A stretch of DNA of 64,000 nt from NCBI RefSeq assembly GCF_014650895.1, contig NZ_BMVV01000003.1, positions 124,001 through 188,000 on the forward strand. Reading direction: 5' to 3'. Positions 43,104 through 51,905 of the stretch are shown here, in pieces (the stretch's first letter is position 1; each line of letters opens with the position of its first letter). This stretch comes from Streptomyces omiyaensis. Lineage in GTDB: Bacteria; Actinomycetota; Actinomycetes; Streptomycetales; Streptomycetaceae. Under the pieces are notes generated by a model. The model saw nothing but the letters and a program-made list of their open reading frames with translations. It searched no databases and had not been told where the DNA came from. The translations under genes were made by a program, and so were the position numbers.

Positions 43104-43793
43104 ATGCCGGAGAAGAAGGTCACCGCGACCGCCAAAACCGCAGGTCGCGGCAGCTATGCCGTGGGGGAGGCCCGCCGTCGGCTGATCCTGGACACCGCCG
43201 TCGACCACTTCGGGAAGTGGGGGTTCCACGCCTCCTCCCTCGCCCGCATCGCCCATGACTGCGGCATCACCCAGGGCGGCCTGCTGCACCACTTCCGCAG
43301 CAAGGAGGACCTGCTCCTGTCCGTCCTGGCACAGAGCGAGGAACACGACGTCGCACGGCTCCTCGGCGTCGAACAGGAGACGTACGCGGCCTACCTCGAC
43401 GCCCTGGTGGAGCTGATCGAGGAGAACACCCGGCGCCCCGGCATCGTCCGCATGTTCAACGTCCTCGTCGGCGAGTCCGGGAACGTCGGCCACCCCGCCC
43501 ACGAGTACTTCAGGCGGCGGTACGCGCGCGTGCTCGCGCACGGCGTCGAGCGCCTGGAGGACGCGGTCCGGCGCGGCGAGCTCCGCCCCGACGTCGACTG
43601 TCCGGCCGTCGCCCGGGAGTACCTGGCCGTCATGGACGGCCTCCAGATCCAGTGGGCCCTGGACCCCGACTCCCTGGACATGCCCGCACGGGTACGGGAC
43701 TTCCTCCGGCGCCAGTACGAGGCGATCCGCGCGACGGAGGGCGGGACCCCGGCCGGGGGCCGGGCCGCCCCTTTCCCCGCCGGTCCGGCCTAG
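43104..43793 (+). CDS. TetR-family transcriptional regulator
   Basis: 229 aa. DNA-binding domain RLILDTAVDHFGKWGFHASSLARIAHDCGITQGGLLHHFRSKEDLL (residues about 27-72) is a textbook TetR helix-turn-helix. The ligand domain (about 90-210) is helical without recognisable specificity. It is divergent from the GH3 glucosidase gene across a 181-bp gap, an arrangement in which TetR proteins typically repress the neighbouring glycosidase. Confidence 0.92.
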   Translation: MPEKKVTATAKTAGRGSYAVGEARRRLILDTAVDHFGKWGFHASSLARIAHDCGITQGGLLHHFRSKEDLLLSVLAQSEEHDVARLLGVEQETYAAYLDALVELIEENTRRPGIVRMFNVLVGESGNVGHPAHEYFRRRYARVLAHGVERLEDAVRRGELRPDVDCPAVAREYLAVMDGLQIQWALDPDSLDMPARVRDFLRRQYEAIRATEGGTPAGGRAAPFPAGPA

Positions 43794-44315
43794 CCCTTTT
43801 CGGCCGGGGGCCGCGCAGGGCGGACGGGCCGTCCCCGCGCGCGAGCGCGGGCAGGGCCTCACGGGACGGGCGCCTCGCCGGGACGGCGGCCGTTCGCCGC
43901 GGGGTACCGGGCGAGGCGGGCGCGCCGCTCGGCCGGCGGTTTCGCCCGCAGCCGCTCCAGGCGCGCCCGGGCGCCGGGGCCTCGTGGCAGTAGCCGGGCG
44001 GGGCGGGGACGAGCCGTTCGGCGACCGCGGGGCCGGTGTCCGTCGTCCGCTCCGCGTGGGGCGCCGTCGGCCGCCACCGCACCACCACGTGCCCGACGCG
44101 ACCCGTCGTGTCCCCCCGCCTCCACCGCCTCCGCGAGCGGCGGGGCGAGCGCGGGCCGGCCCCGGGAGGCGTACGGCCGCGCGGCCGGCGGCACCCCCGT
44201 GGCGCCGAGCGGCAGCGCGTCGCCGTCGGCCGGATCGTCCCCTCGGGGCGTGGCGGTCCCACGCCCTCTCCCTCGCGTGGCGGGCCCCGCGCGGTTCACG
44301 GCGGCGCGGACGGGG
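43794..44315. other. 522-bp region without a supported gene
   Basis: Very GC-rich. Two overlapping minus-strand frames contain short protein-like stretches (ALPLGATGVPPAARPYASRG near 44200 and GRVGHVVVRWRPTAPHAERT near 44090) that might be pieces of one decayed gene, but neither is continuous and no start with a ribosome-binding site is seen. Confidence 0.4.
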
Positions 44316-44936
44316 TCACGGGGAGGTCGGCGGGCCGCCCTCGGGGAGGGCGTCGAAGACGCGCTGGAGGGCGGCCGGCCGGTCGCCGTCGCCCGCGACG
44401 ACGAGCCGGTGGTCGTGGGTCACGAAGTACCGGAACCCGTCGGCGACCGGCCGGCCGGACGGACGCTCCGGCACGCGCGCGTAGGCGGGGTCCTCCAGCG
44501 CGGCGCGCAGCCCGGCCAGTCCGGCGGCGGTCATCCGTCCGCCGCGCGACTCCTGGTCCCGGGACCGCACGGTCCAGCTCCCGTCCTCGTGCACCACGAG
44601 CCGGTTGGTCACCCCGGCGTAGCCGCCGTTCACCACGACCTCGACGAGCACGGCCCCCGACCGGGGTGCCCCGGTCGCCCCTTCGGAAGGGGTGGCGGTC
44701 GTCGCCGGCGTGGCCGGTGACGGGGTGGCGGTCGTCGCCGGCGCCGGCTCCGTGGCGGGTCCCGGGTCCGCGCCGGGCGCGGCCGGGCCGCTCGCCGTGC
44801 CGCCGCCCCGGGGTCCGTCCGGCGCGGCCGGGGCGTCGGCGTCGGCGCACCCGCCCACCCCGACGACCAGCGCCGCCACCACCGCGGGGACCGCGCCCCA
44901 CGCCCGCCCGCTCCGCCGCTCCGCACGCCTCTCCAT
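44316..44936 (-). CDS. Putative lipoprotein, unknown function
   Basis: 206 aa from ATG 44936 (ATG 44948 possible). The N-terminal signal sequence AVVAALVVGVGGC places a lipobox Cys near 30. A Pro/Ala/Thr-rich spacer (about 31-95) keeps the C-terminal domain (SGAVLVEVVVNGGYAGVTNRL, SWTVRSRDQESRGG, FRYFVTHDHRLVVAG) away from the membrane. The beta-rich C-terminal domain is found in other actinobacterial lipoproteins but I cannot name it. It is divergent from lon. Confidence 0.75.
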   Translation of the reverse strand: MERRAERRSGRAWGAVPAVVAALVVGVGGCADADAPAAPDGPRGGGTASGPAAPGADPGPATEPAPATTATPSPATPATTATPSEGATGAPRSGAVLVEVVVNGGYAGVTNRLVVHEDGSWTVRSRDQESRGGRMTAAGLAGLRAALEDPAYARVPERPSGRPVADGFRYFVTHDHRLVVAGDGDRPAALQRVFDALPEGGPPTSP

Positions 44937-45036
44937 GCGCCGAAGCATGCCCGCCCCCGCGCCCCGGCGCAGCCGGAACGCGACACTCGCCGCCGGGTGC
45001 GGCGATCCCGCCCCCGCACCCGGCGTCCGCCCCTGA

Positions 45037-45050
45037 TCGCTCAGAGCGAA
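45037..45050 (-). promoter_or_regulatory. ClgR-type operator upstream of lon
   Basis: The minus strand reads GTTCGC-TCTGA-GCG, an exact match to the ClgR box GTTCGC-N5-GCG known for clpP, clpC and lon promoters in Streptomyces and other actinobacteria. It lies 76 bp before the lon start codon, in the gap shared with the divergent lipoprotein gene. Confidence 0.75.
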
Positions 45051-45125
45051 CACACCCCGGGGAACATTCACGCGCTCAGGTGCATTGAGTCGGCATAGCT
45101 CAACTTGACTGCCGAAGGGGAGATC

Positions 45126-47537
45126 ATGGCTTCTGAGTCCAAGCCGTCCGTGCCGCTCACTCTGCCCGTGCTGCCGCTCGACGACGAGGTCGTACTGCCC
45201 GGGATGGTCGTGCCGCTGGACCTGTCGGACAACGACGTGCGGGCCGCCGTGGAGGCGGCCCAGGCCGCCGCACGGGGCGCGGGCGGGAAGCCGCGGGTGC
45301 TGCTGGTGCCGCGGGTGGACGGGACGTACGCCGGGACCGGTGTGCTCGGGATCGTCGAGCAGGTCGGGCGGCTGGCGGACGGGGACCCGGGCGCGCTGAT
45401 CCGGGGGATCGGGCGGGTGCGGATCGGGGCCGGCACCACCGGTCCCGGCGGGGCGCTCTGGGTCGAGGGGACCGTGGTCGAGGAGACCGTGCCCGACCCG
45501 CTGCCCGGATCCGTCGCCGAGCTGGTCAAGGAGTACAAGGCGCTCGCCACCAGCTGGCTGAAGAAGCGCGGCGCCTGGCAGGTCGTCGACCGGGTGCAGC
45601 AGATCGACGGGGTCGGCGCGCTCGCCGACAACTCCGGCTACTCGCCCTTCCTCACCGTCGAGCAGAAGGTCGCGCTCCTGGAGACCGCCGACCCGGTCGC
45701 CCGCCTCAGGCTCGCCGCCGCCCAGCTCCGCGAGCACCTCGCCGAGCAGGACGTCGCCGAGACCATCGCCAAGGACGTCCAGGAAGGCGTCGACAAGCAG
45801 CAGCGCGAGTTCCTCCTGCGCCGCCAGCTCGAAGCGGTCCGCAAGGAGCTGCGCGAGCTCAACGGCGAGAAGGACGGCGAGGAGTCCGACGACTACCGCG
45901 CCCGCGTGGAGGCCGCCGACCTGCCCGGGTCCGTCCGCGAGGCCGCGCTCAAGGAGGTCGACAAGCTGGAGCGGTCCAGCGACCAGTCGCCCGAGGGCTC
46001 CTGGATCAGGACCTGGCTCGACACCGTCCTCGAACTGCCGTGGAACGAGCGGACCGAGGACCGGTACGACATCCAGGGCGCCAAGTCCGTCCTGGACGCC
46101 GAGCACGCCGGCCTGGAGGACGTGAAGGAGCGCATCACCGAGTACCTGGCCGTGCGCAAGCGGCGCTCCGAGCGAGGGCTCGGGGTCGTCGGCGGACGGC
46201 GCGGCGGCGCCGTGCTCGCCCTCGTCGGCCCGCCCGGCGTCGGCAAGACCTCCCTCGGCGAGTCCGTCGCCCACGCGATGGGCCGGAAGTTCGTGCGCGT
46301 CGCCCTCGGCGGCGTCCGGGACGAGGCCGAGATCCGCGGCCACCGCCGGACCTACGTGGGCGCGCTGCCCGGCCGGATCGTCCGCGCGATCAAGGAGGCC
46401 GGTTCGATGAACCCGGTCGTCCTCCTCGACGAGATCGACAAGGTCGGCTCCGACTTCCGCGGCGACCCCGCCGCGGCCCTCCTCGAAGTCCTCGACCCGG
46501 CGCAGAACCACACCTTCCGCGACCACTACCTGGAGGTCGAACTCGACCTCAGCGACGTGGTGTTCCTCGCCACCGCCAACGTGCTCGAAGCCATCCCCGA
46601 GGCGCTCCTGGACCGCATGGAGCTGGTCCGCCTCGACGGCTACACCGAGGACGAGAAGGTCGTCATCGCCCGGGACCACCTGCTGCCCCGGCAGCTGGAG
46701 CGGGCCGGCCTGGGCGCCGACGAGGTGACCCTCGACGAGGCCGCCCTGCGCAAGCTGGCCGGCGAGTACACCCGGGAGGCCGGCGTCCGCACCCTGGAGC
46801 GGGCCGTCGCCCGGCTGCTCCGCAAGGTCGCGGCCCAGCACGAACTCGGCGACCGCGAGCTGCCGTTCACCATCACGCCCGAGGACCTGCGGGGCCTCAT
46901 CGGACGTCCGCACCACGTGCCCGAGTCCGCCCAGGACCCGGCCGAGCGGCGCACCGCGGTCCCCGGCGTGGCCACCGGCCTCGCGGTGACCGGCGCGGGC
47001 GGCGACGTCCTCTTCGTCGAGGCCTCCCTCGCCGACCCCGAGACGGGCGCCGCCGGTCTGACCCTCACCGGCCAGCTGGGCGACGTGATGAAGGAGTCCG
47101 CGCAGATCGCGCTCTCCTTCCTCCGCTCGCACGGCGCGGAGCTGGAGCTGCCCGTCACCGGCCTGAAGGACCGGGGCGTGCACATCCACTTCCCGGCGGG
47201 CGCGGTCCCGAAGGACGGCCCGAGCGCGGGCATCACCATGACGACCGCGCTGGCCTCGCTGCTCAGCGGCCGTCTCGTCCGCACCGACGTGGCCATGACC
47301 GGCGAGGTCTCCCTCACCGGCCGGGTGCTGCCCATCGGCGGGGTGAAGCAGAAGCTGCTCGCCGCGCACCGGGCCGGGATCACCACGGTGGTCATCCCCA
47401 AGCGGAACGAGGCCGACCTGGACGACGTCCCGGCCGAGGTCCTGGAGAAGCTGGAGGTCCACCCGGTGACCGACGTCCGCCAGGTGCTGGAGATCGCCCT
47501 GGCCCCGGCGCAGGTCCCGGTGGCGGCGGCCGCCTGA
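45126..47537 (+). CDS. lon: ATP-dependent Lon protease
   Basis: 803 aa from ATG 45126 (GGGGAG upstream). N-terminal substrate-binding LAN domain (LPLDDEVVLPGMVVPLDL), coiled middle, AAA+ domain with Walker A GPPGVGKTSLGESVA near 364-376 and Walker B VVLLDEIDKV, then the protease domain with catalytic Ser in PKDGPSAGITM (about 699) and Lys in GGVKQKLLAAHRAG (about 741). Full length and intact. Degrades misfolded and regulatory proteins in the cytoplasm. A ClgR box upstream indicates stress-dependent activation; a strong hairpin follows. Confidence 0.98.
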   Translation: MASESKPSVPLTLPVLPLDDEVVLPGMVVPLDLSDNDVRAAVEAAQAAARGAGGKPRVLLVPRVDGTYAGTGVLGIVEQVGRLADGDPGALIRGIGRVRIGAGTTGPGGALWVEGTVVEETVPDPLPGSVAELVKEYKALATSWLKKRGAWQVVDRVQQIDGVGALADNSGYSPFLTVEQKVALLETADPVARLRLAAAQLREHLAEQDVAETIAKDVQEGVDKQQREFLLRRQLEAVRKELRELNGEKDGEESDDYRARVEAADLPGSVREAALKEVDKLERSSDQSPEGSWIRTWLDTVLELPWNERTEDRYDIQGAKSVLDAEHAGLEDVKERITEYLAVRKRRSERGLGVVGGRRGGAVLALVGPPGVGKTSLGESVAHAMGRKFVRVALGGVRDEAEIRGHRRTYVGALPGRIVRAIKEAGSMNPVVLLDEIDKVGSDFRGDPAAALLEVLDPAQNHTFRDHYLEVELDLSDVVFLATANVLEAIPEALLDRMELVRLDGYTEDEKVVIARDHLLPRQLERAGLGADEVTLDEAALRKLAGEYTREAGVRTLERAVARLLRKVAAQHELGDRELPFTITPEDLRGLIGRPHHVPESAQDPAERRTAVPGVATGLAVTGAGGDVLFVEASLADPETGAAGLTLTGQLGDVMKESAQIALSFLRSHGAELELPVTGLKDRGVHIHFPAGAVPKDGPSAGITMTTALASLLSGRLVRTDVAMTGEVSLTGRVLPIGGVKQKLLAAHRAGITTVVIPKRNEADLDDVPAEVLEKLEVHPVTDVRQVLEIALAPAQVPVAAAA

Positions 47538-47574
47538 CCCGGACCCGAGCGGTCCCGCCCGCTTCGCCCGTGGG

Positions 47575-47612
47575 CCGAAGCCCCCGGTACGCACGCGTAC
47601 CGGGGGCTTCGG
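47575..47612. terminator. Terminator after lon
   Basis: CCGAAGCCCCCGGTAC and its perfect complement, 6-nt loop, between the convergent lon and YbdK-like genes; 16-bp stem, no T-tract. Confidence 0.9.
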
Positions 47613-47632
47613 CGTCGGACCGGCCGGGTCCC

Positions 47633-48787
47633 TCAGGCCGGGGTCGTCCGCCTCACGGCCTCGACGATCACCGAGGCGAGGGACGGGTCGCCGGCGTGGG
47701 CGGCGCGCTGGAGGTCCGCTCCGGTGCCCCGGGCGAGCAGCCGCTCCACCCCCGCCTCGGCGCGCTCCCGGTCGCCCGCGTCCTCCAGGGCGGGGCGCAC
47801 GTGGCCGAGCAGGGCGAACAGCACCTCGCCGGCGGGGGCGGGCCGCCAGCTCCGCGGGTCGAGCAGCTCCCCGCCGAGCCCGTACCGGCTGGCCCGCCAG
47901 GCGGCGAGCCGCAGCACCACCGTCGACACCGGGTCGGGCAGCCCCCCGCGGCGCCACTCCCGGGCCGCGGTCTCCACCAGGGCGCGGCTCAGCACCGCGA
48001 GCAGGACGGTGTCCTCCACGTCGAGGCAGACGTCGCCGACCCGGATCTCCACCGTCGGATAGCTGGGGGAGAGGCGGGCGTCGAAGTAGACCATGTGGCC
48101 GTCGAGCGGCACCTCGCTGGCGAGCATCTCGCTGGTGGTCCGTTCGTACGCCGCCACGTCCCCGTACAGCTCGCTGGGACCCGACATCGGCCAGCGCTGC
48201 CAGAGCTGGTGGCGCCAGCTCGCGTAGCCGGTGTCGACGCCCTGGAAGTAGGGGGAGTTGGCGCTGAGGGCGAGGAGCGGGGCGAGCCACGGCCGGATCC
48301 GGTCGAGCACGCCCACGCCCTCCTCGGGCGAGGTGAGGTGGACGTGGACGTGGCAGGCGCAGGCGAACTCCTCGTCGACCAGGTGCGCGTACCGGTCCTG
48401 GATCCGCCGGTAGCGGTCGTCCGGGGTGAGCAGCGGCGGGCCGAAGTCCACGGGCGCGGTCGCGAGCGCCGCGACCGCCACGCCGGCCTCCGCCGCGGCC
48501 GCAGAGGCGGCGAGCCGGGCCCGGCGCAGCTGGTCGGCGAGCTGCGGGGTGGTGGTGCAGGGGGCGGTGCCGATCTCCAGCTGCTCTGCGTACAACTCGG
48601 GCTTCGCCGGCTCCGGGCCCTCGGTCCGCGGCCCGGCGCCGGCGTGCCAGGCGGCGATCTCGGTGACGGTGCCGGCGAGGGGTTGGGGGTGTCCTGTCTC
48701 GGGGTCGACCAGGAGGAGCTCCTCCTCCACCCCGAACGTGCGCGGCCCTTCCCCGCGGTGGTAGACCCACCGCTGCTGGTTCCGCAT
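47633..48787 (-). CDS. Carboxylate-amine ligase, glutamate-cysteine ligase GCS2/YbdK type
   Basis: 384 aa from ATG 48787. GCS2 fold: FGVEEELLLVDPETG at the start, QLEIGTAPC, ACHVHVHLTSPEEG (metal/ATP-site His), LALSANSPYFQGVDTGYASWR, and the C-terminal TVEIRVGDVCLDVEDTV. Such proteins show weak glutamate-cysteine ligase activity; since actinobacteria use mycothiol, the real acceptor is probably another amine. Monocistronic, convergent with lon. Confidence 0.9.
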   Translation of the reverse strand: MRNQQRWVYHRGEGPRTFGVEEELLLVDPETGHPQPLAGTVTEIAAWHAGAGPRTEGPEPAKPELYAEQLEIGTAPCTTTPQLADQLRRARLAASAAAAEAGVAVAALATAPVDFGPPLLTPDDRYRRIQDRYAHLVDEEFACACHVHVHLTSPEEGVGVLDRIRPWLAPLLALSANSPYFQGVDTGYASWRHQLWQRWPMSGPSELYGDVAAYERTTSEMLASEVPLDGHMVYFDARLSPSYPTVEIRVGDVCLDVEDTVLLAVLSRALVETAAREWRRGGLPDPVSTVVLRLAAWRASRYGLGGELLDPRSWRPAPAGEVLFALLGHVRPALEDAGDRERAEAGVERLLARGTGADLQRAAHAGDPSLASVIVEAVRRTTPA

Positions 48788-49041
48788 GGAGCGCTCTCCT
48801 TCACGGGCGGACGGTGGTGCGCTGACGGCCGTGCGAACGAGCTTTCTCCAAGGCTGTCCACGAACGTCCCGGCTTCCACCCGTCCCCGGGGGGATGGCGC
48901 GAAATCGCCCCCCGGAGCGAGGTCCGGGGGGCGAGGCGGGCGGGAGGGGAGGGGCGGGTTCCCAGGGGGCCGCCGGAGGGGTGGGCGGGGCCCCCGCCCG
49001 GCCCTCCTCCTCCCGCCGTCCTCCGGCCCTAGGGGGCGGCC

Positions 49042-49923
49042 CTAGGAGGCGGAGGAGTCGCGGCGGCGGCCCAGGAGCAGGCTGCCCGCGCCGAAGACGG
49101 CGAGCGCGCCCGCGCCGGCCAGGGCCATCGGCAGCGGGGAGTCCGGGGCCGCGGCGGCCTCGGCGGAGAGCGCCGGCGGCTGCTCGTCGCCGCCGTGGCC
49201 CGCGTGGCTCACCGTGGACAGCTCGGCACCGGCGGCGAGTTCGGCCTCGGTGGGCGCCTCGGCCTTGGCGGCCGTGGCCGCGGCGGCGGTGCCGAAGGTG
49301 ACGTCCGAGCAGCTGTAGAACGCCTCGGGGCTGTCGTTGCGCTGCCACACCATGTAGACGACGTGGCGGCCGGAGCGGGCCGGCAGGTTGCCGGTGAAGG
49401 CGTAGTAGCCGTCGGTGGCGGTGCGGGTGGTGTTGTACACCGCGACCGGGGTGGCGTCGAGGTCGGACCACTTCAGCGGCTGGGTGGGGTCGAAGCCGGC
49501 CTTGGTGACGTACATCGTCATGGTGCCGGAGTGGGCGGCCGTGGCGCGGATCCTGAAGTCGAAGGCGCCGGCGGAGACGGCGGTGGCGGGCCAGTCGGTG
49601 CGCGCCCAGTCGAGGGCCCGGTACTTCGCGCGGTTGGCCGAGCAGAGCTTGCCGTCGGGGATGAGGGCCTTGTGGTTGCCGTCCGCGTTGGCGATGTTCA
49701 CCTCGTTCCAGTCGTAGAGCGGCTGGGTGCCGGAGTCGGCGACGAGGTCCTTGCAGACCTGCGAGTCGGGGCTCTCGGGGCCTTCGGCGTAACAGGCCGC
49801 CACGCGGCTCACGGGGTTGAAGACGGCTCCGTGGGCGGCGGCGGTGGTCGGGGTGAGGCCGACGAGGGCGGCGGCTGCGGACAGGGCGGCGACGCCGGCG
49901 GCGGTACGGCGGGTGGACGGCAT
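49042..49923 (-). CDS. AA10 lytic polysaccharide monooxygenase with C-terminal membrane anchor
   Basis: 293 aa from ATG 49923. The signal peptide is cleaved before HGAVFNPVSR, giving the N-terminal His of the copper histidine brace (second His in TAAHSGTMTMYVT). The conserved WNEVNIANADG and the YMVWQRNDSPEAFYSCSDV strand are typical of chitin/cellulose-active AA10. Instead of a carbohydrate-binding module the C-terminus carries a low-complexity linker, a hydrophobic segment (MALAGAGALAVFGAGSLLLG) and RRR, so the enzyme is probably tethered to the cell surface. No LPxTG sortase signal is seen. Confidence 0.93.
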   Translation of the reverse strand: MPSTRRTAAGVAALSAAAALVGLTPTTAAAHGAVFNPVSRVAACYAEGPESPDSQVCKDLVADSGTQPLYDWNEVNIANADGNHKALIPDGKLCSANRAKYRALDWARTDWPATAVSAGAFDFRIRATAAHSGTMTMYVTKAGFDPTQPLKWSDLDATPVAVYNTTRTATDGYYAFTGNLPARSGRHVVYMVWQRNDSPEAFYSCSDVTFGTAAAATAAKAEAPTEAELAAGAELSTVSHAGHGGDEQPPALSAEAAAAPDSPLPMALAGAGALAVFGAGSLLLGRRRDSSAS

Positions 49924-50077
49924 GCGGGGGCTCTCTCTCGTGCGTGGGGGAGTACGGAACGAGCAACGCGCGCGGGGCACCCGGAAGTTGAACCCCGGGC
50001 GACCGGGGTAGAGACTCGCATTGGTCCATACCAATGGGCAAGGGGGTGGGCGGAAAAAGCCGCCGACCACGCGAAAC

Positions 50078-50115
50078 GGCGGTCCCGGGGGTGCCGCCGC
50101 ACCCCCGGGACCGCC
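50078..50115 (-). terminator. Terminator of the lysozyme gene
   Basis: GGCGGTCCCGGGGGTG and its complement, 16-bp stem, loop CCGCCG; the minus-strand exit reads GTTTCGC, a short T-tract. Confidence 0.88.
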
Positions 50116-50131
50116 GTCCTCCGCGCCGGCG

Positions 50132-50965
50132 TCAGCCGTTCGCGAGCGCCTGGACCCGCGAGAGGTCGCCGTTGAAGTGGTTGTGGTCGCCGACCGTCGG
50201 GCCGGTCGAGGTGTACTGCCACATCGTGTAGTACGGCCAGCCGGAGGGGAGTTCACCGACCTCGGCGGCGTACCGCGCGATCCACAGCGGGTTGGTGGAG
50301 GCGAAGCCGGAGTAGTTGCCGGTGCACTGCTTCCACCAGCTGGTCGCCGTGTAGATGACGGCGTCGCGGCCGGTGCGGGCCTTGTAGCGGCTGAGGAAGT
50401 CGCGGATCCAGGTGACCATCCCGGACTGCGTCTTGCCGTAGCAGGTGGCGCCGTACGGGTTCCACTCGACGTCGAGGACGCCGGGCAGGGTCCTGCCGTC
50501 CTTCGACCAGCCGCCGCCGTTGTTGACGAAGTAGTCGGCCTGGGCGGTGCCGGTGGTCGTGTCCGGGGTGGCGAAGTGGTACGTGCCCCGGATCATGCCG
50601 ACGTTGTACGAGCCGTTGTACTGCTGCGTGAAGGAGGTGTTCTTGTAGTACGTGCCCTCCGTGGCCTTCACGTAGGCCCACTTCACGCCGCTGTTCCACA
50701 GCGTGGACCAGGCGACGTTTCCCTGGTGGCTGGAGACGTCCACGCCCTCCGTCCAGGTGGCGAGGGCCGAGGCGCCGCCGGAGGGGGCCGCGCCCCTCCC
50801 GTCGTGCTTCAGGACGCCCATGCCCATGTGGGCGGAGCCGCGGGCGGGGGCGGCGGCGCGGGCGTCCGGGTCGGCGGCGCCGGCCTGGCCCGCCAGGGGC
50901 AGGACGAGGGCGGTGGCGGCGAGGGTGGCGAGCAGGGGGGTGGAGACGGATCTGCGCACACGCAT
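50132..50965 (-). CDS. Secreted GH25 lysozyme (N-acetylmuramidase)
   Basis: 277 aa from ATG 50965. Signal peptide ends at about residue 30 (LPLAGQAGA), then a disordered Ala/Gly-rich segment before the GH25 barrel: EGVDVSSHQGNVAW (catalytic Asp), YVKATEGTYYKN, RGTYHFATP, GVLDVEWNPYG (catalytic Asp-x-Glu), YTMWQYTSTGPTVGDHNHFNGD at the C-terminus. Similar to cellosyl-type muramidases that also cleave O-acetylated peptidoglycan. It is divergent from a MarR regulator, its likely controller. Confidence 0.95.
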   Translation of the reverse strand: MRVRRSVSTPLLATLAATALVLPLAGQAGAADPDARAAAPARGSAHMGMGVLKHDGRGAAPSGGASALATWTEGVDVSSHQGNVAWSTLWNSGVKWAYVKATEGTYYKNTSFTQQYNGSYNVGMIRGTYHFATPDTTTGTAQADYFVNNGGGWSKDGRTLPGVLDVEWNPYGATCYGKTQSGMVTWIRDFLSRYKARTGRDAVIYTATSWWKQCTGNYSGFASTNPLWIARYAAEVGELPSGWPYYTMWQYTSTGPTVGDHNHFNGDLSRVQALANG

Positions 50966-51168
50966 GGCGTGACTCCCGAGGGGTCGTGGGGGTGGTGTGG
51001 ACATGTCAGTCACGTGCTCGACGGCGACTCTACGCACGTAGACCGACGGCGTGGAAGAGGGACCGGGTTCCGTCGTTGGTCTACTCCTGCGAAATACTGA
51101 AGGAGCTGCGGCGACGCCCGCCGGAGCGGGAAACTTTCAGTCGACGAAACACGTGTGGGAGGTGCGGC

Positions 51169-51690
51169 GTGCGCGCAGGCGGCACGGCCGGCGAGGGCGG
51201 CGCGGACGGCCCCGGGCCCGGGGAGACCCCCGGCGGCACCGGATCCGGACGCGCCCCCGCCGAGCGGGAGTTCCTCGCCCTGGAGCGGGAGCTCGCCGTC
51301 TTCCTGCGCCGGGCGCGCGCCCAGTCCGGCGAGATGGCCCGCGAGGTCCACCCGGAGCTGGAGCCCGCCGCGTACGGCCTCTTCGTCCGCCTCGACGACG
51401 CCGGCCCCCAGCGCGCCACCGAGCTCTCCGCCTACTTCGGCGTCGGCAAGGCCACCATGAGCCGCCAGCTCCGCGCCCTCGAACAGCTCGGCCTGGTCGC
51501 CCGCGACCCCGACCCCGCCGACGGGCGCGCCTCCCTGGTCCGGCTCACCGACGAGGGCCGCGACCGCTTCCGGCACGTCCGCGACGCCCGCCGCGAGCGG
51601 TACGTCCGCAAGCTCGCCGACTGGGACCGCGCCGAGGTCGCCGAACTGGCCCGCCTGCTCCACCACTTCAACCAGCGCTCGGAGGGCTGA
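51169..51690 (+). CDS. MarR-family transcriptional regulator
   Basis: 173 aa from GTG 51169; GGGAGGT 6 bp upstream decides the start. A 30-residue Gly/Pro-rich leader precedes the MarR winged helix: PAAYGLFVRLDDAGPQRATELSAYFGVGKATMSRQLRALEQLGLVARDPDPADGRASLVRLTDEG in pieces across residues 65-130 (DPADGR is the wing). It shares a 203-bp gap with the divergent GH25 lysozyme gene and may govern cell-wall turnover. Confidence 0.92.
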   Translation: MRAGGTAGEGGADGPGPGETPGGTGSGRAPAEREFLALERELAVFLRRARAQSGEMAREVHPELEPAAYGLFVRLDDAGPQRATELSAYFGVGKATMSRQLRALEQLGLVARDPDPADGRASLVRLTDEGRDRFRHVRDARRERYVRKLADWDRAEVAELARLLHHFNQRSEG

Positions 51691-51774
51691 CCCGCCCGCA
51701 GGGCCCCGGCGCGGACCCGGCGGGTCCCGGTACGGACCCGCGGGACGGCTCCCGGTCCGCCGCCGCGGCCCGCT

Positions 51775-51905
51775 CACGGCCCGCGGCTTCCGGCTCGCGG
51801 ACCCGGTTCACTGCCCAAGGCCCGCGGCTTCCGGCCCGCTGTCCCGGTTCACTGCCCGCGGCTTCCGGCTTCCGGCTTCCGGCTTCCGGCTCGCGGTCCC
51901 GGCTC
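51775..51905. repeat. Short tandem repeats 3' of the MarR gene
   Basis: GCTTCCG repeats four times in tandem (51861-51888). A longer unit CCCGGTTCACTGCCC with CGCGGCTTCCGG is repeated around 51783-51863. The array lies between convergent MarR and PP2C-like genes and abuts the PP2C stop. Confidence 0.8.

Noticed and set aside
43859..44299. Minus-strand open frame of 146 codons beside the TetR gene
   Set aside because: Short protein-like pieces only, mixed between two frames; no ribosome-binding site and no recognisable domain. Reported as a region without a supported gene.
44316..48770. A 1,484-codon minus-strand open frame opposite lon
   Set aside because: Only its final part (44316-44936) is the real lipoprotein gene; the rest is antisense to lon or an alternative phase of the YbdK-like gene.
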